Below, one piece after another: positions 4,972 to 5,736 of a DNA stretch of 5,736 nucleotides (within the stretch, counting starts at the first letter, position 1; each line of letters starts with the position of its first letter). Both the position numbers and the translations under genes were made by a program. The notes beneath the pieces are model-generated. The model saw only the letters and a list, made by a program, of their open reading frames with translations, was not told the origin of the DNA and did no database searches. Source of the DNA: Calditrichota bacterium (GTDB taxonomy: Bacteria > Zhuqueibacterota > Zhuqueibacteria > Residuimicrobiales > Krinioviventaceae). The stretch covers positions 1-5,736 of the forward strand of contig RPQV01000251.1 in NCBI GenBank assembly GCA_003818595.1, written 5' to 3'.

Positions 4972-5736
4972 TCCCGTCGTCAAGCTGATGGCCCACCATA
5001 TCCCGCTACTGCCCCATCCCCATCGCCCCGCCAACAACAGCGCCAAGGGGATTCGCGCCCAGGTCAACGGCACAGAGATCAACATTGGGGGAATCGTGTT
5101 GCCGGCGCCGCTGAACGCCCCCTCAAATACAATTTCAAATCCCAGAAAAATCTCAAAAACCGCAATAATTTTGAGATAATGGACGCCCTCCTGAATTACT
5201 TGGGGATCTTTAATGAAAAAACCGATGACCAGTCCGCCACAAAAGTAAAAGAACAGACTGACGACGAATAAAAAAATGGAAACATAAAGTATCGTCGACC
5301 ATACCGCTTTTTCTGCCCGTTCCGGTTTTCCCGCACCTAAATTCTGACCGACTAATGTCGCCGCCGCCAGAGAAAATCCAACAGCCACATTGTAGCTGAT
5401 CCCTTCAATCCGATGTCCGAGCCCCAGTGCCGCAATCGCGCCAGTGCCAAACGTGCTGATGATTTTTGTCAACATCATATAGCTGAGACTGAACAACAAA
5501 CCGCTTATAGCCAATGGCGCGCCGATTTTAAATATGCGCCACATCATCGGGAAATCTACGATTCTACCGTCTTGACGCCTGAACCGAATATGCACTGCCC
5601 TGCCTTGAATGGCGATAATTGCCGCCACCAATACAAACACATGAGCGATGACGGTCGCCAGCGCAGCGCCTGCAGCCTCCATGCGCGGAAAGGGGCCAAT
5701 GCCGAAGATGAATAACGGATCCAGAATCATGTTGAG
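4909..5736 (-). CDS. MATE-family multidrug/cation efflux transporter, C-terminal 275 residues (cut by right edge)
   Basis: The frame is open to the right edge, reading LNMILDPLFIFGIGP at its first visible residues, so the ATG at 5730 is internal and not the start. The N-terminal part (about 170-180 residues of a usual 440-460) lies outside the window. Visible MATE features are the N-x-x-L/I-D-P-L-F-I segment closing the first half, then GHRIEGISYNVAVGFSLAAA and TLVGQNLGAGKPERAEKAV, the conserved loop and helix of the second half, and about seven hydrophobic segments. The C-terminus ends ALWFRRGRWKHKGV, a basic tail common in the family. MATE proteins expel cationic drugs or metabolites in exchange for sodium or protons across the cytoplasmic membrane; substrate and ion cannot be read here. 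The stop (TAA, 4911-4909) lies inside the convergent DUF2809 gene, giving a 63-bp tail-to-tail overlap. The call is firm at family level; NorM versus DinF branch is not decided. Confidence 0.93.
   Translation of the reverse strand, partial: LNMILDPLFIFGIGPFPRMEAAGAALATVIAHVFVLVAAIIAIQGRAVHIRFRRQDGRIVDFPMMWRIFKIGAPLAISGLLFSLSYMMLTKIISTFGTGAIAALGLGHRIEGISYNVAVGFSLAAATLVGQNLGAGKPERAEKAVWSTILYVSIFLFVVSLFFYFCGGLVIGFFIKDPQVIQEGVHYLKIIAVFEIFLGFEIVFEGAFSGAGNTIPPMLISVPLTWARIPLALLLAGRWGWGSSGIWWAISLTTGLKGIAMALWFRRGRWKHKGV

Overview
The window holds six complete or nearly complete genes and two genes cut by the edges. It looks like a chromosomal segment from a non-Bacteroidota member of the FCB group (for example a Calditrichota-, KSB1-, Zixibacteria- or Marinisomatota-like lineage). 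Two observations support this. The large multihaem cytochrome ends in a type IX secretion (T9SS) type A sorting domain of the 'YPNPFN ... SGIY' kind, which is typical of FCB phyla. Most genes also have clear Shine-Dalgarno sites (GGAGGA, AAGAGG, GAGAGG), which Bacteroidota usually lack. The phylum is an inference; no RNA marker gene is present.

Layout. (1) Minus strand, 1-880: a secreted, membrane-anchored TPM-domain protein with a very Gly-rich tail, followed 27 nt later by the first 20 codons of an unidentified gene that runs off the left edge. (2) A divergent promoter region at about 881-1046. (3) Plus strand, 1047-2137: a two-domain protein (degenerate receiver-like N-terminus plus DUF3052-like C-terminus), whose stop codon overlaps the start of a tiny di-haem lipoprotein. 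(4) Minus strand, 2191-3621, convergent with the lipoprotein: a 476-residue exported cytochrome with five CXXCH and two CX4CH haem motifs and a T9SS C-terminal domain. (5) An AT-rich divergent intergenic region at about 3622-3843. (6) Plus strand: a GNAT-family acetyltransferase, then a small DUF2809-like integral membrane protein. (7) Minus strand, 4909 to the right edge: the C-terminal 275 residues of a MATE-family efflux transporter, whose 3' end overlaps the DUF2809 gene tail-to-tail by 63 bp.

How they may work together. The clearest theme is c-type cytochromes. A small lipid-anchored di-haem protein and a large, probably surface-delivered multihaem protein lie tail-to-tail 53 bp apart, which suggests (inference only) electron transfer across the cell envelope. 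The receiver/DUF3052 protein is linked to the lipoprotein by stop-start overlap, but the reason is unknown. The TPM, GNAT, DUF2809 and MATE genes look like ordinary, unrelated neighbours. I see no tRNA, rRNA, CRISPR array, insertion sequence or convincing rho-independent terminator, and no clear defence or mobile system.
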